Shown: positions 54,264 through 63,342, numbered from the stretch's first letter. The stretch: DNA of 64,000 nucleotides from Torulaspora globosa (GCF_014133895.1 NC_050730.1:434001-498000), one strand, 5' to 3'. The notes: a model not told the origin generated them from the sequence alone. A program made the numbers and translations.

Positions 54264-55070
54264 ATGGATCACTTTGGAAAGCCAGAAGCAGTTGAATCTA
54301 TGGATGAGATGGATGACGACCTTTACCAGCAGTTTTTACAGGAGTCTCAAGCGTTAGAAAGGCTTCGGGAGCGACCAGCAGAAGATGTACAACACCAGGT
54401 GAGATCGAGCCTCAATGATCTGATGGAGGCGATTGAGAGAGAAGTACAACATAATAGAGGACAAGCAAATGCAGCCGATCACGGTAGTGCTGAAGATGCC
54501 GAACTCAATGCGGGCAGACGAGGACCATTGTTTGCACCCAGAAGAACATACCTACAGATCTTGATAAGAAACCTATTACTACTCGACTATTTTGTGGTAC
54601 TACTGCTTTTCCCATTCTCGCTGTACAACATTTTAAGAAGCGGCTTTAGTTCAGTGACCTTCTCAGAGACCGATTTTGTCAAGGACATCCTACTGTATTT
54701 GCACTACGTGAACGACTTCGTCAGCGTCGGGGGTCCATACCGCTTGTTAGAAGCCAGAAATGATCTTTTAAGCAAGTTCCACAACATCATAGTCTACTAT
54801 ACATGGCCCGCAGTGCGGTCCCTCATCTCCAGATACGACTCCTCAAGTGAGATACGAACCACGGTGGTAGCGGTGTACCAGTCTCTCGTCAAGTCGTGGG
54901 CTATAGCGGTGTTCCTTATATATGGCATCGGTGGAACCGTTTATCTGACGATGGCGGGATTCTTCTTTTCCATTTGCCTGGTGATAACCCTAGTACGGAG
55001 ATATAAGAATGTTCAGCGAATTGTGGCTGGAAGTCTGGAAAGCTCTGCAAACATCCCCGGAGTCCTCTAA
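54264..55070 (+). CDS. ASI2: Inner nuclear membrane Asi complex subunit Asi2
   Basis: Member of the Asi1-Asi2-Asi3 ubiquitin ligase that degrades Stp1/Stp2 and mislocalised membrane proteins at the inner nuclear membrane. 268 residues (289 in S. cerevisiae YNL159C). An acidic, Gln-rich soluble N-terminus of about 90 residues is followed by a membrane segment LLLLDYFVVLLLFPFSLYNIL (about residues 105-125) and a long C-terminal hydrophobic hairpin starting SWAIAVFLIYGIGG. Sequence conservation in this family is low, so the call leans on position next to PGA1 and on topology. Confidence 0.8.
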   Translation: MDHFGKPEAVESMDEMDDDLYQQFLQESQALERLRERPAEDVQHQVRSSLNDLMEAIEREVQHNRGQANAADHGSAEDAELNAGRRGPLFAPRRTYLQILIRNLLLLDYFVVLLLFPFSLYNILRSGFSSVTFSETDFVKDILLYLHYVNDFVSVGGPYRLLEARNDLLSKFHNIIVYYTWPAVRSLISRYDSSSEIRTTVVAVYQSLVKSWAIAVFLIYGIGGTVYLTMAGFFFSICLVITLVRRYKNVQRIVAGSLESSANIPGVL

Positions 55071-55083
55071 GGATTGCAAACTC

Positions 55084-55350
55084 ATGAGCAAGGTCGCAAC
55101 CGAGTTCAAACTCGTTCGAGGGTACCACCAACCGAGACGAAATCCATTGCGGCTTTGGCAGCAAGAAGATCAGGCACGTCGCTCTGTGCGGCAGGAAGTT
55201 TCAGGACTGACGAAAGATTGGAAAGATCTGAACTCGTTGTCGCGGCAGGAACGGTACCTGGCACTCGGCTTGGAACTAACACAGAAACGCTACAGCATTG
55301 AACCGAACCTCGCACAAAGACATCAATACGCGGTCTACACGACGATTTAA
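55084..55350 (+). CDS. Small basic protein of unknown function downstream of ASI2
   Basis: An 88-codon frame with an ATG 13 bp after the ASI2 stop; the frame is open further upstream, and another ATG at 55009 inside ASI2 would give 113 residues. The product is rich in Arg, Lys, Glu and Gln, with segments YHQPRRNPLRLWQQED and LSRQERYLALGLELTQKRY that look like a genuine small protein, for instance a mitochondrial or ribosome-associated one. I recognise no family. The very short spacing to ASI2 is unusual for separate yeast genes. It could be a chance frame. Confidence 0.4.
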   Translation: MSKVATEFKLVRGYHQPRRNPLRLWQQEDQARRSVRQEVSGLTKDWKDLNSLSRQERYLALGLELTQKRYSIEPNLAQRHQYAVYTTI

Positions 55351-55735
55351 GCAACTAAATAGCTACACCTACCGATGGCCCAGCTTTCACTATTGGCATG
55401 TGACCGTTGTTTACACATGTGACGTTCTCGGACCATCAGCAATTGGGTTAGGAGAGTTGGCTCCTTCTTAAAGTTTCATTCAAGTCAAGGACATTCATTT
55501 AATAAAGATTGCTTGGCATTTAATCCGTCCTAATCTGGTCGGTAAGGAGCCGTATTTTCTTTTGCACCAGTATTTGGAAATCTAGGGATTGCTGTTAAGT
55601 GATCCCCAAGGACCCGCATCTTTTAAAACCCGATCGACTTTGCCAAGCCTGCCTTTAAATCGACCTCTAGAGGGCTCAAAGGCTTCCAGTTAAGTTCACA
55701 AAGTGCTGCGAGGTGCTTTTAAATCCAAAGAGCCA
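55351..55735. promoter_or_regulatory. Upstream region of the YHR131C/YNL144C-type gene
   Basis: 385 bp, AT-rich, without a recognised gene or specific element. Confidence 0.4.
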
Positions 55736-58057
55736 ATGTCTCTGCCAACATCGTATTTCAAGGTGAGCGACAATGGCCATCTAAGTGAAATTGATAGAAT
55801 GAAATCGAGAGGCTCGAGCTCCTCAGTATCAATCGGTGAAGAATTGACAAGCTCAAGCAATAATAGCGAAACTATTGCTGATAATCAGCGCCAGCATCAC
55901 CAACAGATGCGAAAGGGTGCGTTAAAAATGGAGAGAAGGCTGGAAGAGAATTCAAAGAAGAGCTCAACGGAAGTACCGAGATATCTAGATGACGGTAATG
56001 AGATTTTTCATTTTATAGATCCGTTGCCTGCTTCGCCGCCGACTTACTCTAGCTGCACTCCGAACAAAAGAATTAGATTCCCTCTTTACGATACCGTCGA
56101 AGGTTGCTCTCCAAGAGCTGTACCGCCGAAATACAAACCAGCTGTGGAGGCTCTTACAGTTATCTCCATGAAATCGGAATGGCAGTCACCTTATGAGCCT
56201 TCGCCATGCAAACAGTGGAGGAATTTCATCATGCAGGTCAATTCCACGCAACTCAACTTTTACCACATCGACGAGTCTTTAACGGCTGGTATCAAGCACT
56301 ATTCTGGTGGTGACTCGAAGCTTGGGAGTAGTCATAGCCATCATTCTCACTTTCTTTCTCTGAAATCACGAAGCACATACCAATTCAACAAAGCGGATCA
56401 AGAGAGAATAACTTTTAACATCGACAAGAACAGGGAGAAGTACCTTTCAGACGATAAGATTGTCAAAACATACTCGCTACAATGTGCAAAGCTGGGAATC
56501 CCAACCGATTATACGAAGAAAACATTTGTTTTGCGTATGCGCTGCGAGTCGGAGCAATTTCTTTTAAACTTCTCGCATGTCGATGATATGATCATGTTTA
56601 CCATGTATCTGCAAATGGGTATCTGTGTTTCCTTAGATTTGGATCTGAGAGAATATCCAAGTTATCGAGTGGTGCCTCGCAGAAGGAGACGTCCGCGGCC
56701 AAAAAAGAGGGACGGTTTATTCTCCTCCGACAGCCATGGCAAATCTAATAGCTATTCATTTCGTACAAGCAGCGGTACCTCGCTATCAGCACTAGAATTC
56801 TCCAGGACTTCAAATGAGGAACCCTCACCAACGAAAGCGAGGAACACCAGAAGTTTAAGCTCAGGGCTTTTGCAAATATACAACAAGTCACCGTCTTCTA
56901 GTCAACGTGCAGAGACCCGAACAAAGTCGGCGCCCTCCAGTAGGAAAAACTCCGTGGCGGAGGATTCAAGCGGTTCGCCAGGTCTGAAATCGAGATTAAG
57001 GGGATTGTTTAAGACAAGACGTAGCGCTTCAAATAGGAAAGTCACCGGGGAGATGTTTCATTCACCAGCAAGAGGTCTGAATAGCGTCCTGGAAGATGAA
57101 GAAGAAGATATCGCTGTTGCGAGAACCAAGTCTCTGCCACACAAAAATTTACCAAAATATTCGCCGTTGCTACAGAACCTTCGTGATCGCTCAATAAACA
57201 GGCAGCTCCCTCCTGGCATGAATCTTATGGAGAGCCATGCTTCCGCTTTTACAAATACCTTAGGCGATCCTGCACTCCCATTCACCCCAGAGGAGGAGGC
57301 TTTCTCTCCTGGGGCAGCATCTATAGATTCAATCCCAGTTCAAAGATACAATACGCACACTCAACGTGATTTGGACGAGTTCCAGAAAATCGTCCGCGAA
57401 CATCGAGAAGCGGAAGTTCTCGGCAGCAATTCCACCGAGCATCTGGGCTGCCTAAGCGTTCCTCATGAAGATGAAGAGGATGAAGACGAGGATGAAGATG
57501 GAGATGATTATGACGAGAACGCAGGCCGCGATCCCGCTCCCACACCCGGCCCGGAGCCAGCAAGCTCTGTCTACGCTGACGAGGGAATTTTCCACGACAG
57601 TGACGACGATTACGTGTACACAGCAGAGAGGAGAAACGGCTACCGGAACCGTGCCTCGTCAACAACCAGTGCTCTGTCCAACACGCCGTATGGAAGCGAT
57701 GAGGTTAAATGGAACCCACCGATCAAAGAAATGTCCCGCAGACGCTATATCAGAGACTCCCTTCGATGCATAAAACCGCTGTCCGAAAATCACAGATGGA
57801 TTGGGAAAGTCGTTTTGCGGCCAACGAGGGCACCGCCTTTCGAGACGAACAACGTACCAATCATCGTAGGCGGTCCCAACTTTGATTCAGGCCGGTGCAC
57901 TCCTACAAACGACTACTTTTATGGAGGAGTCGAGAACAAGCAAATCAAGAATCACTACCTAAAGGCATTCATCGCCGGGCCTTCGGGATTCCTCAAAGCC
58001 GGAACCAAGATGTTCAGCTGTGGCCACCACATTCGGACAGACGAGCTTGTAATATGA
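55736..58057 (+). CDS. PH-domain protein of the YHR131C/YNL144C family
   Basis: Protein of unknown function. The first ATG (55736, MSLPTSYFK) gives 773 residues, against about 850 and 740 in the S. cerevisiae duplicates; the frame runs upstream to a GTG that I do not use. The recognisable core (about residues 145-315) is a pleckstrin-homology domain split by a His-rich loop, ending FLLNFSHVDDMIMFTMYLQMG. A basic patch RRRRRPRPKKR follows, then a long Ser-rich region with likely phosphorylation sites and an acidic run of Glu/Asp near 590-605. The C-terminal about 90 residues, from RRYIRDSLRCIKPLSENHRW, are conserved. It is convergent with the a-factor gene, as YNL144C is with MFA2. Confidence 0.9.
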   Translation: MSLPTSYFKVSDNGHLSEIDRMKSRGSSSSVSIGEELTSSSNNSETIADNQRQHHQQMRKGALKMERRLEENSKKSSTEVPRYLDDGNEIFHFIDPLPASPPTYSSCTPNKRIRFPLYDTVEGCSPRAVPPKYKPAVEALTVISMKSEWQSPYEPSPCKQWRNFIMQVNSTQLNFYHIDESLTAGIKHYSGGDSKLGSSHSHHSHFLSLKSRSTYQFNKADQERITFNIDKNREKYLSDDKIVKTYSLQCAKLGIPTDYTKKTFVLRMRCESEQFLLNFSHVDDMIMFTMYLQMGICVSLDLDLREYPSYRVVPRRRRRPRPKKRDGLFSSDSHGKSNSYSFRTSSGTSLSALEFSRTSNEEPSPTKARNTRSLSSGLLQIYNKSPSSSQRAETRTKSAPSSRKNSVAEDSSGSPGLKSRLRGLFKTRRSASNRKVTGEMFHSPARGLNSVLEDEEEDIAVARTKSLPHKNLPKYSPLLQNLRDRSINRQLPPGMNLMESHASAFTNTLGDPALPFTPEEEAFSPGAASIDSIPVQRYNTHTQRDLDEFQKIVREHREAEVLGSNSTEHLGCLSVPHEDEEDEDEDEDGDDYDENAGRDPAPTPGPEPASSVYADEGIFHDSDDDYVYTAERRNGYRNRASSTTSALSNTPYGSDEVKWNPPIKEMSRRRYIRDSLRCIKPLSENHRWIGKVVLRPTRAPPFETNNVPIIVGGPNFDSGRCTPTNDYFYGGVENKQIKNHYLKAFIAGPSGFLKAGTKMFSCGHHIRTDELVI

Positions 58058-58211
58058 GCTTGTAATATAGCAAAAACACTTTTAAACGATACTTACATTA
58101 CGCATAAAAGCTATACACTCGTCCAAAAACTTGATCTGAGCCAAAGTCATTAACACATTATTGAGAAAGTCACGTCACAGAACGAACTGGCCAAAAATAA
58201 GCTCAAAGGTA

Positions 58212-58316
58212 TTACGCAATCACGCAAATTGGACTGCAACTTCCTCCAAACATGTAATTGTCCTTTTTTTCTTCAGAAGTGTCTTTCTTGGTAGCTTGGG
58301 TAGTAGTGGGTTGCAT
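58212..58316 (-). CDS. MFA2: Mating pheromone a-factor precursor
   Basis: A 34-residue precursor too short for usual ORF cut-offs. It begins MQPTTTQATKKDTSEEKKDN, closely similar to the S. cerevisiae a-factor leader, and ends in the farnesylation box CVIA, identical to S. cerevisiae. By analogy with the N-to-Y cleavage the mature peptide would be YMFGGSCSPIC, farnesylated and carboxymethylated on its last cysteine and exported by Ste6. It differs greatly from the S. cerevisiae peptide YIIKGVFWDPAC and has an extra internal cysteine. The gene is convergent with the YNL144C-type gene and on the same strand as the YNL146W- and LSM7-type genes, exactly as MFA2 (YNL145W). Confidence 0.95.
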   Translation of the reverse strand: MQPTTTQATKKDTSEEKKDNYMFGGSCSPICVIA

Positions 58317-58401
58317 GGTTTATATTGTAGCGCGATGTTCGATGTTGCAGTGAGAAAGGAGAGCAATCGAAACACAGTCGATCACTGCAATTCCACCTTC
58401 C

Positions 58402-58409
58402 TTATATAC
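58402..58409 (-). promoter_or_regulatory. TATA box of the a-factor gene
   Basis: Read on the minus strand the site is TATATAAG, about 90 bp upstream of the a-factor ATG and downstream of the alpha2-Mcm1 operator. Confidence 0.65.
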
Positions 58410-58455
58410 CAAAGCCATAGATTACAACTCCGCAAGACCTGCCACAACCTATGTC

Positions 58456-58486
58456 CATGTAATTTAACCAAAAGAGTAATTTACAG
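58456..58486 (-). promoter_or_regulatory. alpha2-Mcm1 (a-specific gene) operator upstream of the a-factor gene
   Basis: On the plus strand the site opens with the alpha2 half-site CATGTAATT (58456-58464) and closes with the inverted half-site AATTTACAG (58478-58486). The centre TTAACCAAAAGAGTAA resembles the Mcm1 box. Spacing and both halves match the operator known from S. cerevisiae a-specific genes such as STE6 and MFA2. It lies about 140-170 bp upstream of the a-factor start codon. A Ste12 element TGTTTCA is further upstream at 58590-58596. Confidence 0.85.
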
Positions 58487-58960
58487 GGCTTACAGGCATT
58501 AGTTGTGGTTCATCTGAGTGCCGAATCGGTACTAATTGATGTCTGAGATGATCTTCAGCCGTTTGTTGCAAATCGTCGATCCAATCTATTGTTTCAATCT
58601 CATTATGCAAATTGCCAGATCAAGGAGTTGTAATGGTTTATCAGATCACTCTGACAGTTCGAACCTCTAAACGTCTTGGCTAATAGATGTTGAGCCTCTT
58701 GTGAATTGAAACCAGTCTGATCATTGAATCGATCAATATGGGTACTTGATCTAATCGCTTGTCTCCGTTTCTTTGTAGGTTATTGCCTAATGTCGTTGGA
58801 CGAAAATCAGTGTAGACTTCATCTCATGTGGGGTCCAAAATGGTGTTGAAGGTCTCTCCGTTTCATCAAAGGTTACTTCACACGCCGTCTGACATCAATT
58901 ATGTGAGGTCTTTGTCCGAAGGACCTCTGCTAGAAGATATCGGTCTATTCTTGCATTGGT
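58487..58960. other. Upstream flank of the a-factor gene
   Basis: 474 bp between the operator and the next gene on the same strand. It includes TGTTTCA (58590-58596) and TGAAACC (58707-58713), perfect and one-off pheromone-response elements. The plus-strand frame 58828-59070 is the shadow of the gene that follows. Confidence 0.5.
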
Positions 58961-59269
58961 CTAGTAGAGAAAGGGCACGACACAGGCACAACAAACTAGC
59001 AGGAAGCAGACTAGTCTGGTGGTATCAATCGGATTTGCATCTTCCACGTCAAATACGGGATCTGAAATGATTTGGCTTGGACCATCTTGTGCTGTAAGAG
59101 CTTCTTGTTGGGCAAGCTTCGCTAGAGCCCTAAAATTCCTCTTGAACCATCTGAACGGGTACTCACAGACTAGGAAATGCCTTAAAATTAGATAGATGGC
59201 TAGTAGAAGCACACACGCTTGTACCGTCTGCCGTAGTGCCCTCTTGGGTGTCACAGCTTGAGCTTTCAT
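58961..59269 (-). CDS. Small two-helix membrane protein, YNL146W-like (ER)
   Basis: 102 residues with a true ATG at 59269. Hydrophobic segments lie at about residues 19-36 (CVLLLAIYLILRHFLV) and 85-102 (LVCFLLVCCACVVPFLY), joined by a charged loop. S. cerevisiae YNL146W encodes about 100 residues, is reported at the ER, has no known function, and lies between MFA2 and LSM7 on their strand; this gene has the same order and orientation, with three other genes now between it and LSM7. The equivalence is positional and by length; I cannot recall the S. cerevisiae sequence. Confidence 0.62.
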   Translation of the reverse strand: MKAQAVTPKRALRQTVQACVLLLAIYLILRHFLVCEYPFRWFKRNFRALAKLAQQEALTAQDGPSQIISDPVFDVEDANPIDTTRLVCFLLVCCACVVPFLY

Positions 59270-59493
59270 CCAAGTCTCGTATTCTTGGTCCCTGAACCAA
59301 TGCCACGAGCCAAGCAGAACTGAAGAAGCACGGATTCAACGGCAGCTCGATATGTCCTGAGTGCTCGGGCTCTTCCATTCACGATTTAGCGTGGTCTATA
59401 GTATTCGAAAGGACGAAATCTAAGATTCACTGAAGAAACTACTGAGGGCAAAAAGACCAAGCAGCAAGCTCTGATTTCTGGTGGTACTCTGTG

Positions 59494-61356
59494 ATGAGCT
59501 CCGGCAAGAGATCGCTGAAGGAGATTCTCGATTCTGAGTATGTCGAGGACAGCGATGGCGGTGATGAACTGCAGCTGGATGAAGAAATGGCGGAGATGGA
59601 GGAGGACGTGAACAACCCTGAGTTGTGTAATGAATGTAGGGATATGGCCACTGGGGTGATTTGCAACGACTGTGAAGAAAACTTTTGTGTTGTTTGCTTC
59701 GAAATGCTCCACAGGGGAGGCAAGAGAAGAAGCCATGAGTACGTTAAGGTGGATGACGAGGCTGCCGATGGCAGCACTCCCAACAATAGCCGATCTGGGG
59801 TTCCTCCAGCTGAGAGTGAGGAAGAGCAGAGAAGGGAGTTTGATAGAAAGAATGGCACTCCAACAGGACAGCTTGATGCCGGGACCTCCGATCTTTCTTC
59901 GGGGACCCGAGGCACCGACTCAATTGACGACAAGCTGTTGGCTATCTTGAGGAAAAACGCTTTATTTATACCCATGAGGCTTACTTACGAGGAGAGACAT
60001 CTTCTGCGATTGCTTGAGGCGGCTCTACAGGTCTCAGAGTATACTGATCGTGTGGATGTGCTATCGTACAAATCGAAGGCTAAAAGAATCGTGGAACAGT
60101 TAAAGGAAATTTGCTCTGTTCTATCGGGTCTGGTGATTGCCTCAAACATGAAGGTCGGCAAGAAACTGTTAGAGATGAAGAATTTTAGTGACAACGCTAA
60201 ATGGTTCCAAGACGTCTTCGAGATCGGCAGGCGTTACAAGATCATGAATCCGGAAAGGATGAGAGACACATATGGGAAACTGTGCTACATGGTCATGGAT
60301 TCCAGACTGCCTCAAATCGAGGATCATATGGAGTTTCACCTTTTCAAGCCGATAAAAACCGTTCATTCGTTTCTAGCTTCCAAAGGAGACGATTCAGAGA
60401 AGGCAAATAGAATCTTCGATGACAAACTTATTCTCGTTGCGACGTCAAGCATTTCCCCCACCGGTAAGACAAGGGTCCAAATTAATAGGCTCATCAAGCA
60501 GAAGGAGAATGCCATCGAAACCTTGGCGTCTAGATATAGCGGCAAGCATTGTTCCAAAGATGATATTCGCCAAGTCTTATATTCGATTGGAGATTACAAC
60601 GCCTACCTCAGTATGAACAGACGCCCGATCATGAGGATGCTCGAGCGGCTGGAGCTATTCCGCCAGCCTGAAATCGCGAAGAAATACTCCATCGGAATCC
60701 AATTTGGCAGAAATGGTGCTCGTTTGACACACGACCACGACAGACAATGGCATTATGTTCAGCAATCCCTCACACTATGGTCAATCATACAGCGAGAAAT
60801 GGTCCATCTATGGTATCTTGCTGATTCTGATCTGTTTGATGGATCTCAATACAGATTGGCATCCACCGGGCACGGTTTGAATCGTATAAAAGCGTCTCCT
60901 GCCATCTATAAAGAAATGCATAACATAATTTCGGAGTGCCGTTCCAAGACTAAGACGTGGGTCGGGTCTTCGGTAGTTCATTTAGGTGACGACGCTGTTC
61001 CCAATGCTCTTTTCTTCCTCGACAAGTACACTCAAGTTCCATCAATCCTCATTCCTTTCGACCACACTCTGATGAAGATAAGCCAGCTTGTCGAGAACGA
61101 TGACTTACTACTGGATTACATCAAAAAAGAATACGGTTCTGTCGAGGATCTGAAACTGACGATTTTACAGGATGCGTTTGCCCATATGTTCGACGGATCC
61201 GGTGCCGACAACTTTTACATGAGCGGTTCGTGCATTGACGGCAGATTGACGTCTGCATGGAACCACTGTAACCAAATCGCCAAGAAGAAGTATTACAACA
61301 TTTTCTTGCTCACTTCGTTCCAGGGCTTCAATGGCTCTGAGGGATTCTCCTCTTGA
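59494..61356 (+). CDS. B-box zinc finger plus DUF2009 (UPF0652) protein
   Basis: 620 residues from the ATG at 59494; a GTG one codon upstream is ignored. Function unknown. After an acidic N-terminus a B-box-type zinc finger is complete: Cys45, Cys48, Cys57, Cys60, Cys65, Cys68, His73 and His81. From about residue 140 the protein matches what I recall of the DUF2009 family of plants and fungi, including WHYVQQSLTLWSIIQREM, the STGHGLNRIKASP region, and WVGSSVVHLGDDAVPNALFF with DKYTQVPSILIP. I know of no DUF2009 protein in S. cerevisiae, whereas fission yeast and filamentous fungi have one. It is divergent from the YNL146W-like gene. Confidence 0.78.
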   Translation: MSSGKRSLKEILDSEYVEDSDGGDELQLDEEMAEMEEDVNNPELCNECRDMATGVICNDCEENFCVVCFEMLHRGGKRRSHEYVKVDDEAADGSTPNNSRSGVPPAESEEEQRREFDRKNGTPTGQLDAGTSDLSSGTRGTDSIDDKLLAILRKNALFIPMRLTYEERHLLRLLEAALQVSEYTDRVDVLSYKSKAKRIVEQLKEICSVLSGLVIASNMKVGKKLLEMKNFSDNAKWFQDVFEIGRRYKIMNPERMRDTYGKLCYMVMDSRLPQIEDHMEFHLFKPIKTVHSFLASKGDDSEKANRIFDDKLILVATSSISPTGKTRVQINRLIKQKENAIETLASRYSGKHCSKDDIRQVLYSIGDYNAYLSMNRRPIMRMLERLELFRQPEIAKKYSIGIQFGRNGARLTHDHDRQWHYVQQSLTLWSIIQREMVHLWYLADSDLFDGSQYRLASTGHGLNRIKASPAIYKEMHNIISECRSKTKTWVGSSVVHLGDDAVPNALFFLDKYTQVPSILIPFDHTLMKISQLVENDDLLLDYIKKEYGSVEDLKLTILQDAFAHMFDGSGADNFYMSGSCIDGRLTSAWNHCNQIAKKKYYNIFLLTSFQGFNGSEGFSS

Positions 61357-61525
61357 ATCTACCACCATCAGATACATCAAAAGTTATATAGATGAGAAAG
61401 TCAGTGACTGTATCTATCTGATCTGTTTCACGTACTCAGAACTCATAGCATTATCAGTTCTCAAGGGTCCCGGATAAACAAAGTGTCCTTCCAGATCGAG
61501 AACACTTCAGTGGTAAGTAAGCTGA

Positions 61526-62671
61526 ATGACGGATGCCATACAGTTATATAATCAGCCAGTGGTATTCGACAATGGTTCTGCGGTGATCAAAGCCGGCTTT
61601 TGCGGCGAAGAACGACCCAAATGCTTGGAATATTCGATGGTTGGCGATGCTACTCACACTAAAGCTACATCAGGAGGTTTGGCTCATGATACATATGTTG
61701 GAAATAAGGCACAGAACTTGAGAGGTCTTTTAAGGCTGCGATATGCAGTGGAACGTGGAGTAGTCTCCAGCTGGGACGATATGGAACTCATATGGTCGCA
61801 TGTCTTGTATGATTCCCTGCAACTTGAGAATAGAAACGAACATCCTTTGCTAATGACTGAAGCACCGCTGAATCCGCATTCCAATAGGGAGAAGATCTAT
61901 GAAGTTCTCTTCGAGAAGTTCAATTTTCCAGCAATTTGCGTTTCCTTGCCAGCGGTATTGTCTCTTTATGCCAGCGGCAGTACCACTGGATGCGTTCTTG
62001 ACTGCGGCGATGGATACTGTAGCTCAGTTTCTATCTACAAAGGGTATACTCTCTCGTCGACTATTCGAAGAACCAACCTGGGCGGCAGAGACATCACAGA
62101 GCAGTTGCAATATCACATACGAAGTGAGTCGGGACCTTGGCTATTCTCCAGCAGTGAACGTGAGATGGTTCGCATAATGAAAGAGAAAGGCTGCTACATC
62201 TCGCCCGACCCTCGCAAGGAAGCAGAAGACTACCAATTTGGTAGTGATCAGTTGAGCAAAAAGTTCAAATTACCCGATGGCAAAGTACTGGCACTCAAGG
62301 AGAGCCAATTTAGGGCGCCAGAAATCCTTTTCCGACCAGACATCACAGGTATCGAAGAAGATGGACTACCTGAGATGGTCTTGCACAGCATCTCGAATGT
62401 AGATCTTGAGCTGCGGCCCGAGCTCCTGTCCAAAATCGTCCTCAGCGGGGGATCTACAATGTTTCCTGGATTCGGTCAGCGGATGCTGAAGGAGCTGCAA
62501 GGTTTGACTCACAAGAAGGCGAACATTAGACTGATAGCGCCTCCCGAAAGAAAATACTCCGCATGGATAGGCGGGTCTGTTTTGGCGAGCTTAACTACGT
62601 TCAACAGGATGCTGACGACTCAGTCCGACTGGCAGGATAATGGCTCAAAGATTCTTTTTGATTACCAATGA
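61526..62671 (+). CDS. ARP1: Actin-related protein Arp1 (centractin) of dynactin
   Basis: Forms the dynactin filament that supports dynein-driven nuclear migration and spindle orientation. 381 residues (384 in S. cerevisiae YHR129C). Actin-fold signatures are present: VVFDNGSAVIKAGFCGEERP at the N-terminus, LMTEAPLNPHSNREKIYE, VLDCGDGYCSSVSIYKGY, the phosphate loop ILSGG-type VLSGGSTMFPGFGQRM and the C-terminal YSAWIGGSVLASL. It is convergent with FUR1; in S. cerevisiae the two are also neighbours. Confidence 0.96.
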   Translation: MTDAIQLYNQPVVFDNGSAVIKAGFCGEERPKCLEYSMVGDATHTKATSGGLAHDTYVGNKAQNLRGLLRLRYAVERGVVSSWDDMELIWSHVLYDSLQLENRNEHPLLMTEAPLNPHSNREKIYEVLFEKFNFPAICVSLPAVLSLYASGSTTGCVLDCGDGYCSSVSIYKGYTLSSTIRRTNLGGRDITEQLQYHIRSESGPWLFSSSEREMVRIMKEKGCYISPDPRKEAEDYQFGSDQLSKKFKLPDGKVLALKESQFRAPEILFRPDITGIEEDGLPEMVLHSISNVDLELRPELLSKIVLSGGSTMFPGFGQRMLKELQGLTHKKANIRLIAPPERKYSAWIGGSVLASLTTFNRMLTTQSDWQDNGSKILFDYQ

Positions 62672-62691
62672 CTATGTCTATCCTATGATCA

Positions 62692-63342
62692 CTACAAACA
62701 GTAGTATCTGTCACCGAAGTCACCGAGACCGGGCCTTAGGTACCTGTTCTCATCTAGGCCTTGGTCGATGGCACCAGTGACGATCGTAACGTCTGGGAAT
62801 GCCGCGTGGTATCTGTCCACGCCTTCCTTACTGCAGATCAAGTTCAGAAAGAAGATTCTCTCCGGCTTTACTCCCCTCTTGATCAGAACGTCCGTCGCCA
62901 TGATCGCGCTGCCGCCGGTAGCCAGCATCGGATCCAACAGAAACACGTACCTGTTAGCTATGTCGCTGGGCAACTTCTCGAAAAACAGCTTTGGCTGAGC
63001 CGTCTCTTCATCTCTCTGAATCAAAATTTTGCCAATTCTGACCGATCTGCAGCAGTCCCGCAACCCTTGCTCCATCGACTCACCGGCTCTCACAATCGAC
63101 ACTCCGCAGATCTTCCCCAAGAAGCTACAACCTTCAAAATTCTCATTGGTGTCCGTTTCCACAACTGTTGGCTCAACGGGCAAATAATTCAAGCCTTCTT
63201 CCACCAGAAGTCTGATGATTCGGTCCGCATAAAAGATGAAATTGGGTCTCGTGGTGTTCTTATCTCTGATGATAGTGTAAAGCCCGAGCAATTGGTTCGT
63301 TTGTGGAAGCAAACGGACGTTTCTGAATGGTTCTGTGGACAT
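62692..63342 (-). CDS. FUR1: Uracil phosphoribosyltransferase Fur1
   Basis: Salvage enzyme: uracil plus PRPP gives UMP and pyrophosphate. 216 residues, the same as S. cerevisiae YHR128W. The PRPP-binding loop FLLDPMLATGGSAIMA and the C-terminal uracil-binding segment RPGLGDFGDRYYCL are intact; GVSIVRAGESMEQGL is the flexible-loop region. The ATG at 63342 is preceded by an in-frame TAG two codons upstream, which fixes the start. This enzyme also determines sensitivity to 5-fluorouracil in yeasts. Confidence 0.98.
   Translation of the reverse strand: MSTEPFRNVRLLPQTNQLLGLYTIIRDKNTTRPNFIFYADRIIRLLVEEGLNYLPVEPTVVETDTNENFEGCSFLGKICGVSIVRAGESMEQGLRDCCRSVRIGKILIQRDEETAQPKLFFEKLPSDIANRYVFLLDPMLATGGSAIMATDVLIKRGVKPERIFFLNLICSKEGVDRYHAAFPDVTIVTGAIDQGLDENRYLRPGLGDFGDRYYCL

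Noticed and set aside
58828..59070. 80-codon plus-strand frame
   Set aside because: Overlaps antisense the better supported two-helix membrane protein gene at 58961-59269.
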